Shown piece after piece: positions 26,680 through 35,359 of a stretch of DNA of 64,000 nucleotides (position 1 is the first letter of the stretch; the number at the start of each line of letters is the position of its first letter). The notes under the pieces are model-generated. The model was given only the letters and a program-made list of their open reading frames with translations. It searched no databases and was not told the DNA's origin. Origin of the DNA: Corynebacterium sp. (GTDB lineage Bacteria; Actinomycetota; Actinomycetes; Mycobacteriales; Mycobacteriaceae); the NCBI RefSeq assembly GCF_030532325.1, contig NZ_JAUNLS010000002.1:133342-197341 (forward strand), written 5' to 3'. Both the position numbers and the translations under genes were made by a program.

Positions 26680-27324
26680 ATGCTCACGAGCTATCACCGC
26701 CCGCGCGGCGGCGTGACCTACGAACACGAGATTGAGATCAAGCGCTCCCGCTTCATCACCCTGGTGGCACGGGTGTGTGACGAGCAGGAGGCGCGCGCGT
26801 TTATCGACGCCGCCCGCACCCGCTTCCCGGATGCCCGCCACCACTGTTCGGCCTACATCTTCCACGTGGACGGCTCCAACCCGGTGGAGCGCTCCTCCGA
26901 TGACGGCGAGCCCTCCGGCACCGCGGGCAAACCGATGCTCGACGTGCTCAAGGGTTCCGGCATGCTCGATATCTGCGCGGTGGTGGTGCGCTACTTCGGC
27001 GGCATCAAGCTGGGTGCTGGGGGATTGGTGCACGCCTACGGCGGCGCGGTGAGCGAGACCCTCGGGAAGGTGGAACACAGCACCCGCGCGCTGCGCGAGC
27101 TCTACACGGTGGCCTTCTCCCATGCCGAGGCCGGCCGGCTGGAAGCCGAGCTGCGCAACCGCGGGTTGGAGATCGTCGATACCGCCTACGGCGCGGAGGT
27201 CACCTACACCCTGGCCATCGAGCCGGGGGAGGCAGAGCAGCTGGCAGCCACCCTGGCCGCGCTGACCCAGGGCAGTGTGGAACCGGCTGAAGCCGGCACC
27301 GCGTGGGTGGATATGGACGCCTAG
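26680..27324 (+). CDS. YigZ/IMPACT family protein
   Basis: A 214-residue protein of the YigZ family (UPF0029/IMPACT N-terminal domain plus DUF1949). Diagnostic blocks are IKRSRFITLVARV, ARHHCSAYIF, SSDDGEPSGTAGKPMLDVL and VVVRYFGGIKLGAGGLVHAY. The molecular role is not settled; the mammalian relative is a translation regulator. It starts 19 bp after ilvA with only a weak Shine-Dalgarno and may be co-transcribed. Confidence 0.93.
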   Translation: MLTSYHRPRGGVTYEHEIEIKRSRFITLVARVCDEQEARAFIDAARTRFPDARHHCSAYIFHVDGSNPVERSSDDGEPSGTAGKPMLDVLKGSGMLDICAVVVRYFGGIKLGAGGLVHAYGGAVSETLGKVEHSTRALRELYTVAFSHAEAGRLEAELRNRGLEIVDTAYGAEVTYTLAIEPGEAEQLAATLAALTQGSVEPAEAGTAWVDMDA

Positions 27325-27334
27325 GGCCACAAGG

Positions 27335-27340
27335 TAGACT
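27335..27340 (+). promoter_or_regulatory. -10 of a leaderless promoter
   Basis: TAGACT lies 7 nt before the ATG at 27348, with no Shine-Dalgarno between; it starts just after the yigZ stop. Confidence 0.55.
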
Positions 27341-27344
27341 CACA

Positions 27345-27599
27345 CCCATGACTATGCAGCGACGCCCCAACAACCCCATTGAGCAGAAGAAGCAAGCAGT
27401 GCGCAAGCACTCCCGCAACGCGGTGGTCTCCGTGGTCGGCGGCGTGATCCTCGGCTGGGCGCTCACCGGATTCTGGGTGTGGATGTCCCTGGGCCTTATC
27501 GTTGCCGTGGTAGGCGGTGTCTACAACTGGTCGCGCATCCAGAAGATCATCAACGAGAACAACAATCAGTACTAGGCGCCCGGCCCGTGACTATGCAGC
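27345..27599 (+). repeat. Near-identical 16-bp start regions of two adjacent genes
   Basis: CCCATGACTATGCAGC (27345-27360) and CCCGTGACTATGCAGC (27584-27599) differ at one base and cover the starts of the 75-aa membrane gene and hslR, so both proteins begin M-T-M-Q. The coordinates given span both copies and the gene between. Confidence 0.7.
27348..27575 (+). CDS. Small two-helix membrane protein
   Basis: A 75-residue protein: basic N-terminus (PNNPIEQKKQAVRKHSRN), two hydrophobic segments (about 24-41 and 45-62) and a polar tail ending ENNNQY. The function is unknown. Its first 10 bases of coding sequence match the start of the next gene (see the repeat entry). The ATG lies 7 nt after TAGACT, pointing to leaderless transcription. 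Confidence 0.82.
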   Translation: MTMQRRPNNPIEQKKQAVRKHSRNAVVSVVGGVILGWALTGFWVWMSLGLIVAVVGGVYNWSRIQKIINENNNQY

Positions 27600-27973
27600 C
27601 AGACGGCAAACCCGTCCGCATTGACGCCTGGGTGTGGTCGGTGCGCATGTTTAAGACCCGTTCCGCGGCTGCCGACGCCGTCAAGGCCGGCCACGTCAAG
27701 CTCAACGGCAGCGCCACTAAGCCCTCCCAGCAGGTGGTTCCCGGTGATCGCGTCCGTGTGTGGCGCAACCACCACGAGCATGATCTCGAGGTGCTCGCCA
27801 CCGTGTCCAAGCGGGTGGGCGCCCCGGTTGCGCGCACCTGCTACATCGACCATGCGCCGCCGCCGCTGCCGAAGGAATTCCTGCCCTCGGTGCCCACCCG
27901 CCCCAGGGGCGCGGGGCGCCCGACCAAGAAAGAACGCCGAGACATGGACAAGTTCCGCGGCGGATTCCGCTAA
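27587..27973 (+). CDS. S4-domain RNA-binding protein, HslR-like
   Basis: A 128-residue protein with an N-terminal S4 domain: VRIDAWVWSVRMFKTRSAAA, then VKAGHVKLNGSATKPSQQVV and GDRVRVW. This matches Hsp15/HslR, which binds stalled 50S-peptidyl-tRNA complexes. The C-terminus (GAGRPTKKERRDMDKFRG) is the basic tail usual for actinobacterial members. The start could be GTG 27587 or ATG 27593; neither has a clear Shine-Dalgarno. The last 4 bp overlap the convergent alarmone synthetase gene. Confidence 0.9.
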   Translation: MTMQPDGKPVRIDAWVWSVRMFKTRSAAADAVKAGHVKLNGSATKPSQQVVPGDRVRVWRNHHEHDLEVLATVSKRVGAPVARTCYIDHAPPPLPKEFLPSVPTRPRGAGRPTKKERRDMDKFRGGFR

Positions 27974-29043
27974 CTGCGCTTCTTGTGAGTACTCGGGGTG
28001 GAAGTACCCGACTTGTTAGCACTCGGATTGCTGGCACCCTTGCCCTCGGCCCTGGAGGCCCGGAGGTTCTGCAGTGCCTTGTAGCGCGCCTTGAGTCGGC
28101 GCTTGCGGTCATGGCGGTCGCCGGCGTCGGCGGTGGCCTCGATGTGCGCCTTGCCAAAGGCGTTGAGCAGGAGGTCGTCGATAAGCCGCACCTGGCCCGG
28201 CTGGAAGCGGTAGCGCATGGCGTCGTGAACCAGCGCGATATCCCCAGGTTCCAGCAGCGCCTTGAGCTGGCTCATCGTGGTGATGCCATTGAGCTCGAGG
28301 ATCTCCTGGAGGAAGCGGTAGTGCTCGGAGCGTGAGCGCGGGTACTTTCCGCCCATAAGTACGGCCAGCACACCCGGCAGGGTCTCCGGGGTGAGCTCCA
28401 CTTCATCGTCCGGATCCGTGGAAGGATCCTTGAGCGCGGCGATCTCATCGAATTGCTGATCTGCCAGCTCGATGAGACACGCGGCCAGGGTAAAGAGGCG
28501 ATCCACCTGGGCCGAGGGCGCATGCGGGCCCTGCTTGTAGCGGATATCGTGCTCAAATTCCGCCCACGCGTGCTGCAGCACGGTGCGGATCTGCACCTCG
28601 AAAGTCCAGCCCTCGTAGGCGGCCAGCTCCTCAATCGCAGTGCCCACCCGCAGCACCAAGTGGTGCGAGCCGTAGCCAAAGCCGCCGGAGATGCGGGTCT
28701 CCGCGGCCTTGTCCACTGACTTGATGACGGTGAAGGACTGGCCCAGGACCTCCAGCGCTTGCGGGATGGCCGTGGAGTGGAAGAGGGTGACGCGCACGCC
28801 GAGGACGTCGTGGATGTCCTCCCACGGGTTGGGGTAGAGCGGCTGCCCATCCGCGCGGCGCTTCTTGGCCTTGGCTTTCAGGGAAGGCCAGCGCTTGATG
28901 CGGGTAGAGACGCGGTCAAAGATCACACCGGCGTCATTGAGCAGATCTTCGATGGCGTCGCGGAAGTCATCTGCTGCGGTGGGGTGCTTGCGTACCCACT
29001 CGTGGTACTGGTTGCTTAGATGAGAAATAGTTGATTCTGGCAC
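27970..29043 (-). CDS. Small alarmone synthetase (RelA/SpoT synthetase domain only)
   Basis: A 357-residue (p)ppGpp synthetase domain protein without HD hydrolase, TGS or ACT domains. The RelA/SpoT catalytic core spans about residues 40-190: RIKRWPSLKAKAKKRRADG, DIHDVLGVRVTLF, GGFGYGSHHLVLR and FEVQIRTVLQHAWAEFEHDI, with the metal-binding Asp and Glu in the DVLGVR and QIRT/HAWAE motifs. An extra C-terminal helical region of about 150 residues ends in a Ser/Lys-rich tail. This fits the corynebacterial RelS-type small synthetase. GTG 29043 is chosen because GGAGG lies 8 nt upstream; an earlier GTG at 29052 has none. Confidence 0.9.
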   Translation of the reverse strand: MPESTISHLSNQYHEWVRKHPTAADDFRDAIEDLLNDAGVIFDRVSTRIKRWPSLKAKAKKRRADGQPLYPNPWEDIHDVLGVRVTLFHSTAIPQALEVLGQSFTVIKSVDKAAETRISGGFGYGSHHLVLRVGTAIEELAAYEGWTFEVQIRTVLQHAWAEFEHDIRYKQGPHAPSAQVDRLFTLAACLIELADQQFDEIAALKDPSTDPDDEVELTPETLPGVLAVLMGGKYPRSRSEHYRFLQEILELNGITTMSQLKALLEPGDIALVHDAMRYRFQPGQVRLIDDLLLNAFGKAHIEATADAGDRHDRKRRLKARYKALQNLRASRAEGKGASNPSANKSGTSTPSTHKKRS

Positions 29044-29153
29044 TCCGGCCACCTCCGTTCGCGCCTTGGTGCGTCGCGCACACTACAGCCGGACACGCAG
29101 CGCCTTCCGCTTTCACCCGGCGGCGCCGTGCTCTCACGGCCCTCATAGCCCTC

Positions 29154-29840
29154 TCACACTTCAAGAGGGAATCCGTTAGCCAATACTAGCGGTTGTTCGC
29201 TCATCACGGGGCGATGCGCAGGCTTGGTGTTAAGTGCGTGCCGGGCCAGCGTGAGGGCCTGGTCTGCGCTGGCATCTGGTAGGGCGAAAAGCGTGTGGCG
29301 GTCCGGCACCAGGTAGGTGATGGTGCGGGCCTGGGTGAGGCGGCGCAGGTGGTTGTTGAGCAGGCGGAAGGTCTGCGGATGGGCCAGCCAGGCACTGGCG
29401 GTGCAGCGGTGGGCGCGTACCTCCAGCCCGCCCCGCGCGCCGGGCAAGGCCACTGTGGCGGGGCGCACATCAAAGCGCACGCCTTCTGGAGTCAGGGCCC
29501 GCTCCTGTAAGTTGAGCGCTGCCCGGTCCCAGGCTTGGCGCGGGGTGAGCCCGATGACGTCGAGCGCGTGCTGGCTGACCCTCTGGTGGGCGGTGCCGTC
29601 CGTGCGCACCAGCGTGGTGGACAACGTGCGGGAGAGCTGAATCGCGGCAGGTGAGTCACCGAAGCCATCGCTGCACAGCGTGATCCCCGTGAGCTCCTTG
29701 CTGGGGCACAGCGAGGGAAGAAGCTGCTCGGCGTTGAGCTCAACGCGGCGGGATGCCGGCTCCGCAGGCGGGTTCGGATCCGCCAGCGCAGCGCTGCCTG
29801 GGGCTCGGGCTGGGGCCGGGGCAGAAAGCGTGAGCGTCAT
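29154..29840 (-). CDS. Conserved-looking protein of unknown function
   Basis: A 228-residue soluble protein with no signal peptide or membrane helix. I do not recognise the family. The N-terminal 35 residues are Pro/Ala-rich; the rest contains TLCSDGFGDSPAAIQLSRTL, VIGLTPRQAWDRAALNLQER and TITYLVPDRHTLFALPDASA. The start at ATG 29840 is well supported by GGAGGT 8 nt upstream. It lies alone between the alarmone synthetase and exonuclease genes, all on the minus strand. Confidence 0.75.
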   Translation of the reverse strand: MTLTLSAPAPARAPGSAALADPNPPAEPASRRVELNAEQLLPSLCPSKELTGITLCSDGFGDSPAAIQLSRTLSTTLVRTDGTAHQRVSQHALDVIGLTPRQAWDRAALNLQERALTPEGVRFDVRPATVALPGARGGLEVRAHRCTASAWLAHPQTFRLLNNHLRRLTQARTITYLVPDRHTLFALPDASADQALTLARHALNTKPAHRPVMSEQPLVLANGFPLEV

Positions 29841-30057
29841 GGTGAGGGCACCTCCATGTCCAACCCGGGTGCCCGGTGAGGCTAGGCAGTACAGCGAGGC
29901 GCCCGGTGAATGTGGCAACTGATGTTGATGTGTGTGCCTTTATTGGACTGAGACTTTGCTCTCGCGGTTCCCGTCCCTGGGAAGAAAAATCTACGCTCGG
30001 TGGGGGCAGTCGCCTGTGACGGCCTGTGGCCGGTTGCCCGCAGGCTGCCACAGGCGG
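29841..30057. other. Intergenic region with hairpin
   Basis: These 217 bp carry no gene. GCCTGTGGC (30022-30030) and GCCACAGGC (30047-30055) form a 9-bp stem just after the exonuclease stop on the minus strand and may act as a terminator, although no T run follows. Confidence 0.5.
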
Positions 30058-31488
30058 CTAGAAGGGCGGCTCCTCGGAGAGCTGCAGCTCCTCCAAGAGT
30101 TTTTCCGCCGGCCACATCTCAATGCCCTGGCCCTTCTCATTGAGCTGTTTGGCGCGCTTCTCTTTGGAGGTGGTGGTGGCCCACTCGCCAATGACCAAAA
30201 TTGTGGTCTTCTTGGTCACGTTCTTGCCCACCTGGCCGCCGCGCTCAGCGATGCCCCTCCACAGCAGCCCTTTGTCAAAGGGAGCAAACTCGCCGGTAAG
30301 CGTGACATTCTGGCCAAAGAGGGCGCCCTCTGGGTCGGCATCGGGGTTGGGATCCGGGATGGTATCCGGCGTGGCCACTGACTGCCACGGTGCCGGCGTG
30401 CGCTGCTTGCCACCACCATCGGAGGCAGCGTTGCTTGCCTGCGAAGCACCCGTGCCTGAGCCGGCACCGGTGTTCTTGGCGCCGGCGGCAGACCCAGCGC
30501 GGCGGGTCTTGCTGCGGAAGTCCGTTCCGGCACCGAGATCCTCCGCGGAGGTCGGCGCGGTGTGCTCGCGCAGCACCGGGATGATGGACTCCGCATTCAT
30601 GATGCCGAGGGTGAATTTGCGGGCGCGGAAGAGTTCCTCGATGGAACCGCTGTGGCCGAAAAGCTGGGCCAGCCTGCACACGATGACGCCAGCGGCGCGG
30701 GCATCCTCTGTGGCATCGTGGTGGCGGAAGCGCTCCGCGCCCACGTAGGCGGCCACCGTGGGCAGCTTGTGGTTATCAACGGTGATAACGCGTGCCGCGG
30801 AGGCATCGCGGGCCAGGGCCAACGAACACGCCAGCTCCACGGTGGGAATCGGAGCCTTGGCGCGCAGCAGGCCAGTGCGCAGTGCGGTGGAATCGAACTG
30901 CGCGTTGTGTGCGACGAGGACGTCCTCGCCGAGGAAGTCGAAGAGCTCGGCGGCGGCCTCCGCAAAGGGCTGGGCACCGGCCACGTCCTCAGCGGTGATG
31001 CCATGGATGGAGATGTTGACGTCCTCGAAGTGCTCCAGCCCGGGCGGCGGGGTGCACAGCCAGGTGCGGGATTCGGCCTCCTCGCCATCGCGGAAGCGCA
31101 CCGCGCCGATCTGGCACACCGAGCCCCAGTTGTCATTGGCGGTTTCCACATCCACCGCGGTGAAGTTCAGTCCGGCGATGGGCTGTGCCTCAGGCGCCTC
31201 GCCGCGCAGCGCGGCCCTAATGGCACCGGCCAGCCGGGTGGCGTCCTGGTGCGGGGCGCAGCGGATGACCAGGGGCTCGGCGTTCGCCGAACCGTGGGAA
31301 TGCCGCAGGCGCACGGCTCCGAAGGCCGTCGCCGTGGGCTCCTGGACCTGAACCGAGGAGGCGTCGATGGAGCTTAGCGGGATGGTCTCGTGGGCGCTCG
31401 CGCCCAGGCTGGTGGCCAGCCTGCTGCGGTTGATCGTCAGGGAGCTGGCGGTGACCTCGACGGTGGCGCCGTGGACAACAAATGACAC
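30058..31488 (-). CDS. PH-like / DEDDh exonuclease / BRCT fusion protein
   Basis: A 476-residue three-part protein. Residues 1-105 (VEVTASSLTINRSRLATSLG and IPLSSIDASSVQVQEPTATA) resemble PH-like DUF4429-type domains. Residues about 108-280 are a DnaQ-type 3'-5' exonuclease with FTAVDVETAN (Asp, Glu), VAHNAQFDSTALRTGLL (Asp) and RHHDATEDARAAGVI (His, Asp), the full DEDDh set. After a Ser/Ala/Gly-rich linker, residues about 390-476 form a BRCT domain (NVTLTGEFAPFDKGLLWRGI, then ERGGQVGKNVTKKTTILVIG). Exonuclease-BRCT architectures exist in actinobacteria and suggest DNA repair; the role here is inferred. GTG start with AAAGG upstream. Confidence 0.88.
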   Translation of the reverse strand: MSFVVHGATVEVTASSLTINRSRLATSLGASAHETIPLSSIDASSVQVQEPTATAFGAVRLRHSHGSANAEPLVIRCAPHQDATRLAGAIRAALRGEAPEAQPIAGLNFTAVDVETANDNWGSVCQIGAVRFRDGEEAESRTWLCTPPPGLEHFEDVNISIHGITAEDVAGAQPFAEAAAELFDFLGEDVLVAHNAQFDSTALRTGLLRAKAPIPTVELACSLALARDASAARVITVDNHKLPTVAAYVGAERFRHHDATEDARAAGVIVCRLAQLFGHSGSIEELFRARKFTLGIMNAESIIPVLREHTAPTSAEDLGAGTDFRSKTRRAGSAAGAKNTGAGSGTGASQASNAASDGGGKQRTPAPWQSVATPDTIPDPNPDADPEGALFGQNVTLTGEFAPFDKGLLWRGIAERGGQVGKNVTKKTTILVIGEWATTTSKEKRAKQLNEKGQGIEMWPAEKLLEELQLSEEPPF

Positions 31489-31567
31489 GGGGTGCCTTTC
31501 TAATGGTTGGTGGGGGACTCTGGTGGAGCAGGCTGCTCAGAGAGCTCTGCCGCAAGCGCTCTGGGAT

Positions 31568-33748
31568 CTAGGAGTTGAAAATGGGCGGCTCCTCCTGGCG
31601 CAGAATCAGCGTGGAACGCGGCTCCACCAGCAGAGCGTCCTCGGCATCGAGGTGGGTGTCCTCGGCTGGGTAGCCGCCGGAATCGGCGGTGTCCACGATG
31701 AGCTTCCACTTCGCGCCGAGGTCCCGGGTGGGCAGGGTGAACTCGATGGCCTCGTGGTGGGCGTTAAAGATCATGATGAAGGAGTCATCCGTAATCCGCT
31801 CGCCGCGGCAGGTGGTCTCCGTGATGGCGTTGCCGTTGAGGTAGACCATGAGGGCCTTGCCAAAATCATGATCCCAGTCATCCTGCGTCATCAGCCTTCC
31901 GGAGGGCACAAGCCAGGCGATGTCGCGGTCCTGCACGTCGGAGCCCAGCGGGCCGCCGGCCAGAAAACGCTGGCGGCGGAAGACGGGGTGGCGCTGGCGG
32001 ATGTTGATCACGCGCTGGGTAAATCCCAACATTGCGGCGGACTTTTCCTCCTCCAGCAGGGACCAATCCATCCAGGCAATCTCGTTGTCCTGGCAGTAGG
32101 CATTGTTGTTGCCTCCCTGGGTGCGCCCCAGCTCGTCGCCGTGGCTGATCATCGGGGTGCCCTGGGAGAGTAGCAGCGTGGTGAGGAAATTACGCACCTG
32201 GCGGCGGCGCAGCTTCTTGATCTCCTCGTCCTCCGTGGGGCCCTCCACACCGTGGTTCCAGGAGCGGTTGTGGGACTCGCCGTCGCGGTTGTCCTCGCCG
32301 TTGTCCTCGTTGTGCTTGTCGTTGTAGCTCACCAGGTCACGCAGGGTAAAACCATCGTGCGCGGTGACAAAGTTGATGGAGGCGGTGGGGCGGCGGCCGT
32401 TGTTGCCGTAGAGATCGGAGGAGCCGGTCAGACGGGAGGCAAACTCACCCAGGGTGGCGGGCTCGCCGCGCCAGAAATCGCGCACGGTGTCGCGGTACTT
32501 GCCGTTCCACTCGCTCCAGATCGGCGGGAAGTTGCCCACCTGGTAGCCGTTGTGGCCCACGTCCCAAGGCTCGGCGATGAGCTTGACCTGGCTAACCACC
32601 GGATCTTGCTGGACGAGGTCGAAGAAGGTGGCGAGCTTATCGACGTCGTCAAGCTCGCGCGCCAGGGTCGAGGCCAGGTCGAAGCGGAAGCCGTCCACGC
32701 GCATCTCCGTGACCCAGTAGCGCAATGAATCCATGATGAGCTGCAGGGAGTGCGGGTGGCGCACGTTGAGGGAATTGCCCGTGCCCGTGTAGTCCATGTA
32801 CAGCGCTGGGTTGGAATCCACCAGGCGGTAGTAAGCCTGGTTGTCGATGCCGCGGAAGGCGATGGTGGGGCCCAGGTGGTTGCCCTCAGCGGTGTGGTTG
32901 TAGACCACGTCGAGGATGACCTCGATGCCGGCTTCGTGGAAGGCGCGCACCATCGTCTTGAACTCGGCGACCTGCTCGCCGGGGTTGGAATTGGCGGCGT
33001 AGTCGGAGTGCGGGGCGAAAAACCCGAAGGTGTTGTAGCCCCAGTAGTTGCGCAGCCCCAGCTTGCTCAGGCGATCATCCTGCAGGAACTGGTGTACCGG
33101 CATGAGCTCGACGGCGGTCACGCCCAGATCCTTGAAGTAGTTGATGATGGCCGGGTGCGCCATGCCGGCGTAGGTGCCGCGCAGCTCCTCGGGCACGCCC
33201 GGGTGGGTCATCGTCATGCCCTTGACGTGGGTTTCGTAGATGACCGTCTCATTATCCGGGGTGTGCGGGCGGCGATCCCCGCGCCAGTCAAAGAAGGGGT
33301 TGATGACCACGGAGAGCATCGTGTGCCCCAGGGAGTCCTCCTCGTTGCGCCCGGAACCGGGCTCCTCGGCGTGGATGTCGTAGGAGTAGAGGGAGGAATC
33401 CCCGTCGAAGTCGCCGTCGAATGCCTTGGCATAGGGGTCAACCAAGAGCTTGGAGGGGTCGCAGCGCAGACCGCGCGTGGGCTCGTAGGGGCCGTGGATG
33501 CGGTAGCCGTAGCGCTGACCGGGGCCGACGTTGGGCAGGTAGGCGTGCCACACGTGGGCGGAGACCTCCTGCAGTTCTACGCGTTCCTCCTGCCCCTCGC
33601 GGTTGATGAGGCAGAGCTCTACCTTTTCTGCCACCTCCGAGAAGATGGCGAAGTTGGTTCCTGAGCCGTCGAAGGTGGAGCCTAGCGGGGTGGGGGAACC
33701 GGGCCATACGTGGAGGGGCTGCGGGTACGAGGGGTGGGATTCAGTCAT
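31568..33748 (-). CDS. glgX: Glycogen debranching enzyme GlgX
   Basis: A 726-residue GH13 isoamylase-type enzyme that removes short alpha-1,6 branches left by phosphorylase. It begins with the isoamylase N-terminal domain ([20 protein letters not shown]). Catalytic barrel motifs are [24 protein letters not shown] (nucleophile Asp), [14 protein letters not shown] (acid Glu) and [16 protein letters not shown]. It ends with the usual beta domain. The start is set at ATG 33748; TAAGCT lies 7 nt upstream, so it may have its own leaderless promoter as well as reading from the TetR gene 30 bp upstream. GlgP, its partner in glycogen breakdown, is encoded 19 kb away. Confidence 0.96.
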   Translation of the reverse strand: MTESHPSYPQPLHVWPGSPTPLGSTFDGSGTNFAIFSEVAEKVELCLINREGQEERVELQEVSAHVWHAYLPNVGPGQRYGYRIHGPYEPTRGLRCDPSKLLVDPYAKAFDGDFDGDSSLYSYDIHAEEPGSGRNEEDSLGHTMLSVVINPFFDWRGDRRPHTPDNETVIYETHVKGMTMTHPGVPEELRGTYAGMAHPAIINYFKDLGVTAVELMPVHQFLQDDRLSKLGLRNYWGYNTFGFFAPHSDYAANSNPGEQVAEFKTMVRAFHEAGIEVILDVVYNHTAEGNHLGPTIAFRGIDNQAYYRLVDSNPALYMDYTGTGNSLNVRHPHSLQLIMDSLRYWVTEMRVDGFRFDLASTLARELDDVDKLATFFDLVQQDPVVSQVKLIAEPWDVGHNGYQVGNFPPIWSEWNGKYRDTVRDFWRGEPATLGEFASRLTGSSDLYGNNGRRPTASINFVTAHDGFTLRDLVSYNDKHNEDNGEDNRDGESHNRSWNHGVEGPTEDEEIKKLRRRQVRNFLTTLLLSQGTPMISHGDELGRTQGGNNNAYCQDNEIAWMDWSLLEEEKSAAMLGFTQRVINIRQRHPVFRRQRFLAGGPLGSDVQDRDIAWLVPSGRLMTQDDWDHDFGKALMVYLNGNAITETTCRGERITDDSFIMIFNAHHEAIEFTLPTRDLGAKWKLIVDTADSGGYPAEDTHLDAEDALLVEPRSTLILRQEEPPIFNS

Positions 33749-33778
33749 GAGGGCCAGCTTAGTCAAAGCGGCCCGGGC

Positions 33779-34360
33779 TCACCGAGATGCCTGAGCGGTG
33801 AGCCCCGCGATGAGAAGGTCGATGGTGCGGTGCAGCTCCGCGGCACCGTCCTGGGGAGACTCCGTGGCACCGTCCATAGGTGAGTCCGCGGCAAGGGAGC
33901 TCTCGCGATTGCCCTCGAGCAGCTGCGCGCGTGATTGCGCAAGGTAGGTAGCGCCCAAGATGGAGTGAATGAGGGTGCGGCTGGCGGTGCGCACGCTGGC
34001 CTGGGGTGCACCGGGCACGGCGGCGGCAAATGCCTCCTCGCATGCGGTATCCAGGGTGGTGCCGATGTTGAGATCGGGGTGAGCCAGGCCTGCGATGGCT
34101 ACCTCCGCGCCGTCGCGCCAGCGTAGGAGTTCACCGCGCAAGCTGAGAGCCAGCTCCTCTGGGGTGGTTCCGCCCACGGGTGCGAGGACTGCCTCGGCCA
34201 TCGCGGCGATGAGCTCCTGCTTGTTGGCCACGTGCCAATACAGCGCGCCCGGGGCCACGTTGAGGGAGGAGGCCACACGGCGCATGGTGACATCGGGCAG
34301 GCCATAAGAGTCAAGGAGATGCAGGGCAGCTGAGATGATGGCGTCGCGGGATAGTTGCAC
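33779..34360 (-). CDS. TetR-family transcriptional regulator
   Basis: A 193-residue regulator. The N-terminal helix-turn-helix domain (about residues 4-50) reads SRDAIISAALHLLDSYGLPD, then TMRRVASSLNVAPGALYWHV and NKQELI; the C-terminal ligand domain resembles TetR class C. The GTG start at 34360 is preceded by minus-strand TAAAGT 8 nt upstream. A dyad TTAGCTG-N5-CAGTTAA (34372-34390) overlaps that promoter and is a candidate operator for autoregulation. It is upstream of and co-directional with glgX, so control of glycogen debranching is possible but unproven. Confidence 0.9.
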   Translation of the reverse strand: MQLSRDAIISAALHLLDSYGLPDVTMRRVASSLNVAPGALYWHVANKQELIAAMAEAVLAPVGGTTPEELALSLRGELLRWRDGAEVAIAGLAHPDLNIGTTLDTACEEAFAAAVPGAPQASVRTASRTLIHSILGATYLAQSRAQLLEGNRESSLAADSPMDGATESPQDGAAELHRTIDLLIAGLTAQASR

Positions 34361-34371
34361 GGTGTCCTACT

Positions 34372-34390
34372 TTAGCTGTGAGGCAGTTAA
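34372..34390. promoter_or_regulatory. Candidate TetR operator
   Basis: TTAGCTG (34372-34378) and CAGTTAA (34384-34390) form a 6-of-7 dyad around a 5-nt centre. It overlaps the minus-strand -10 (TAAAGT) of the TetR gene. Confidence 0.45.
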
Positions 34391-34517
34391 GAAGCGGCGA
34401 ATGAGGGTTCACAGGTTTCTTTGAGGTGACCGTCATGAATTCGGGAGTGGCGCCTTGGTACAATCGCCAAGAATTAAAAAAGTTGCGTTGTTGAACTACA
34501 GTTCAGGAGAGTGTCCC

Positions 34518-35234
34518 TTGTCCTTTCTAACCCCTGCTAAGAAGTCCCTCGTTGCCCTGACAATGGTAGCCCCGTTGGCTTTGGCGGCATGTGGTTCCGA
34601 CGAAGAGGAAGCAAAGGGCGGTGCCAGCTCGAAGGCAACCACCACCACTCAGTCGGCCACCTCCGCTAAGGACAACAAGACTTCCAGCGAGGAAAAGCCG
34701 GCAGAGGAGAAGCCGGAAGATAAGGAAAAGAAGGAAGGCGAGGAGCCGCAGGCCGTTCCGGAGCAGCTCGAGAACCCCTTCGAGGGCGGCAACAACCCGC
34801 TGGAGAACGCCAACCCGGCCACCCCGGTCCAGGGTCAGCCCGCTAGCCAGGCAGACATCGACGGCATCAACCAGCTGGTCCGCGGCCTCTACGAGACCAA
34901 GACCATGCGCCAGTTCTTCCGCTACATGCCGGAGCACACCTGCGCCGCTGTGATGAACTCCCAGGGCGCTGAGATGGCCAACATGGACTACAACCAGATC
35001 CCGGATGTTCCGATGAACGATCTAAAGAGCATGCTGGAGGCCAGCGGCCAGGACACCTCCCAGCTTCAGGGCTTTGACTGGAACGCCATTGGCGTTGAGT
35101 CCATCAACGACGTCGTGGTCAACGGCGATGATGCCTCCGCCACCGTCAACGTCAACACCAACCAGGGGCTGGACAGCTCCACCATGCGCTTCAAGCGTGA
35201 GAACGGTAACTGGACCTTCTGCGGTAACGAGTAA
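34518..35234 (+). CDS. Secreted lipoprotein, unknown function
   Basis: A 238-residue predicted lipoprotein beginning at TTG 34518 (M-S-F-L-T-P-A-K-K), with AGGAGA 7 nt upstream; a longer frame to 34455 lacks a ribosome-binding site. The lipobox is LAAC (Cys at about residue 25). A long charged linker of Glu/Lys/Pro repeats (about 30-105) leads to a small domain with DIDGINQLVRGLYETKTMRQ, FFRYMPEHTCAAVMNSQGAE and a final MRFKRENGNWTFCGNE. Two Cys (in EHTCAAV and TFCGNE) may form a disulphide. Function unknown; the ending resembles the RENGxW strand of NTF2-like secreted domains, a weak hint only. Confidence 0.82.
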   Translation: MSFLTPAKKSLVALTMVAPLALAACGSDEEEAKGGASSKATTTTQSATSAKDNKTSSEEKPAEEKPEDKEKKEGEEPQAVPEQLENPFEGGNNPLENANPATPVQGQPASQADIDGINQLVRGLYETKTMRQFFRYMPEHTCAAVMNSQGAEMANMDYNQIPDVPMNDLKSMLEASGQDTSQLQGFDWNAIGVESINDVVVNGDDASATVNVNTNQGLDSSTMRFKRENGNWTFCGNE

Positions 35235-35282
35235 GCAGTCGGGATTCTTCTCGAGTAATTTCTGCAATTTCTAAGGAACAAT

Positions 35283-35345
35283 TCACCGCATCCGCTGTGT
35301 TGGATGGTCGGATCGTCCGCCGTGTTGGCTCGTTGGATGCGGTGA
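35283..35345. terminator. Long inverted repeat after the lipoprotein gene
   Basis: TCACCGCATCC (35283-35293) is the exact complement of GGATGCGGTGA (35335-35345), with a 41-bp loop. It lies 49 bp after the lipoprotein stop and immediately before the next promoter. No T tract follows, so termination is uncertain. Confidence 0.45.
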
Positions 35346-35347
35346 TG

Positions 35348-35353
35348 TAACTT
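35348..35353 (+). promoter_or_regulatory. Putative -10 of a leaderless promoter
   Basis: TAACTT lies 6 nt before the GTG at 35360, with no Shine-Dalgarno between. Confidence 0.45.
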
Positions 35354-35359
35354 TCACTG

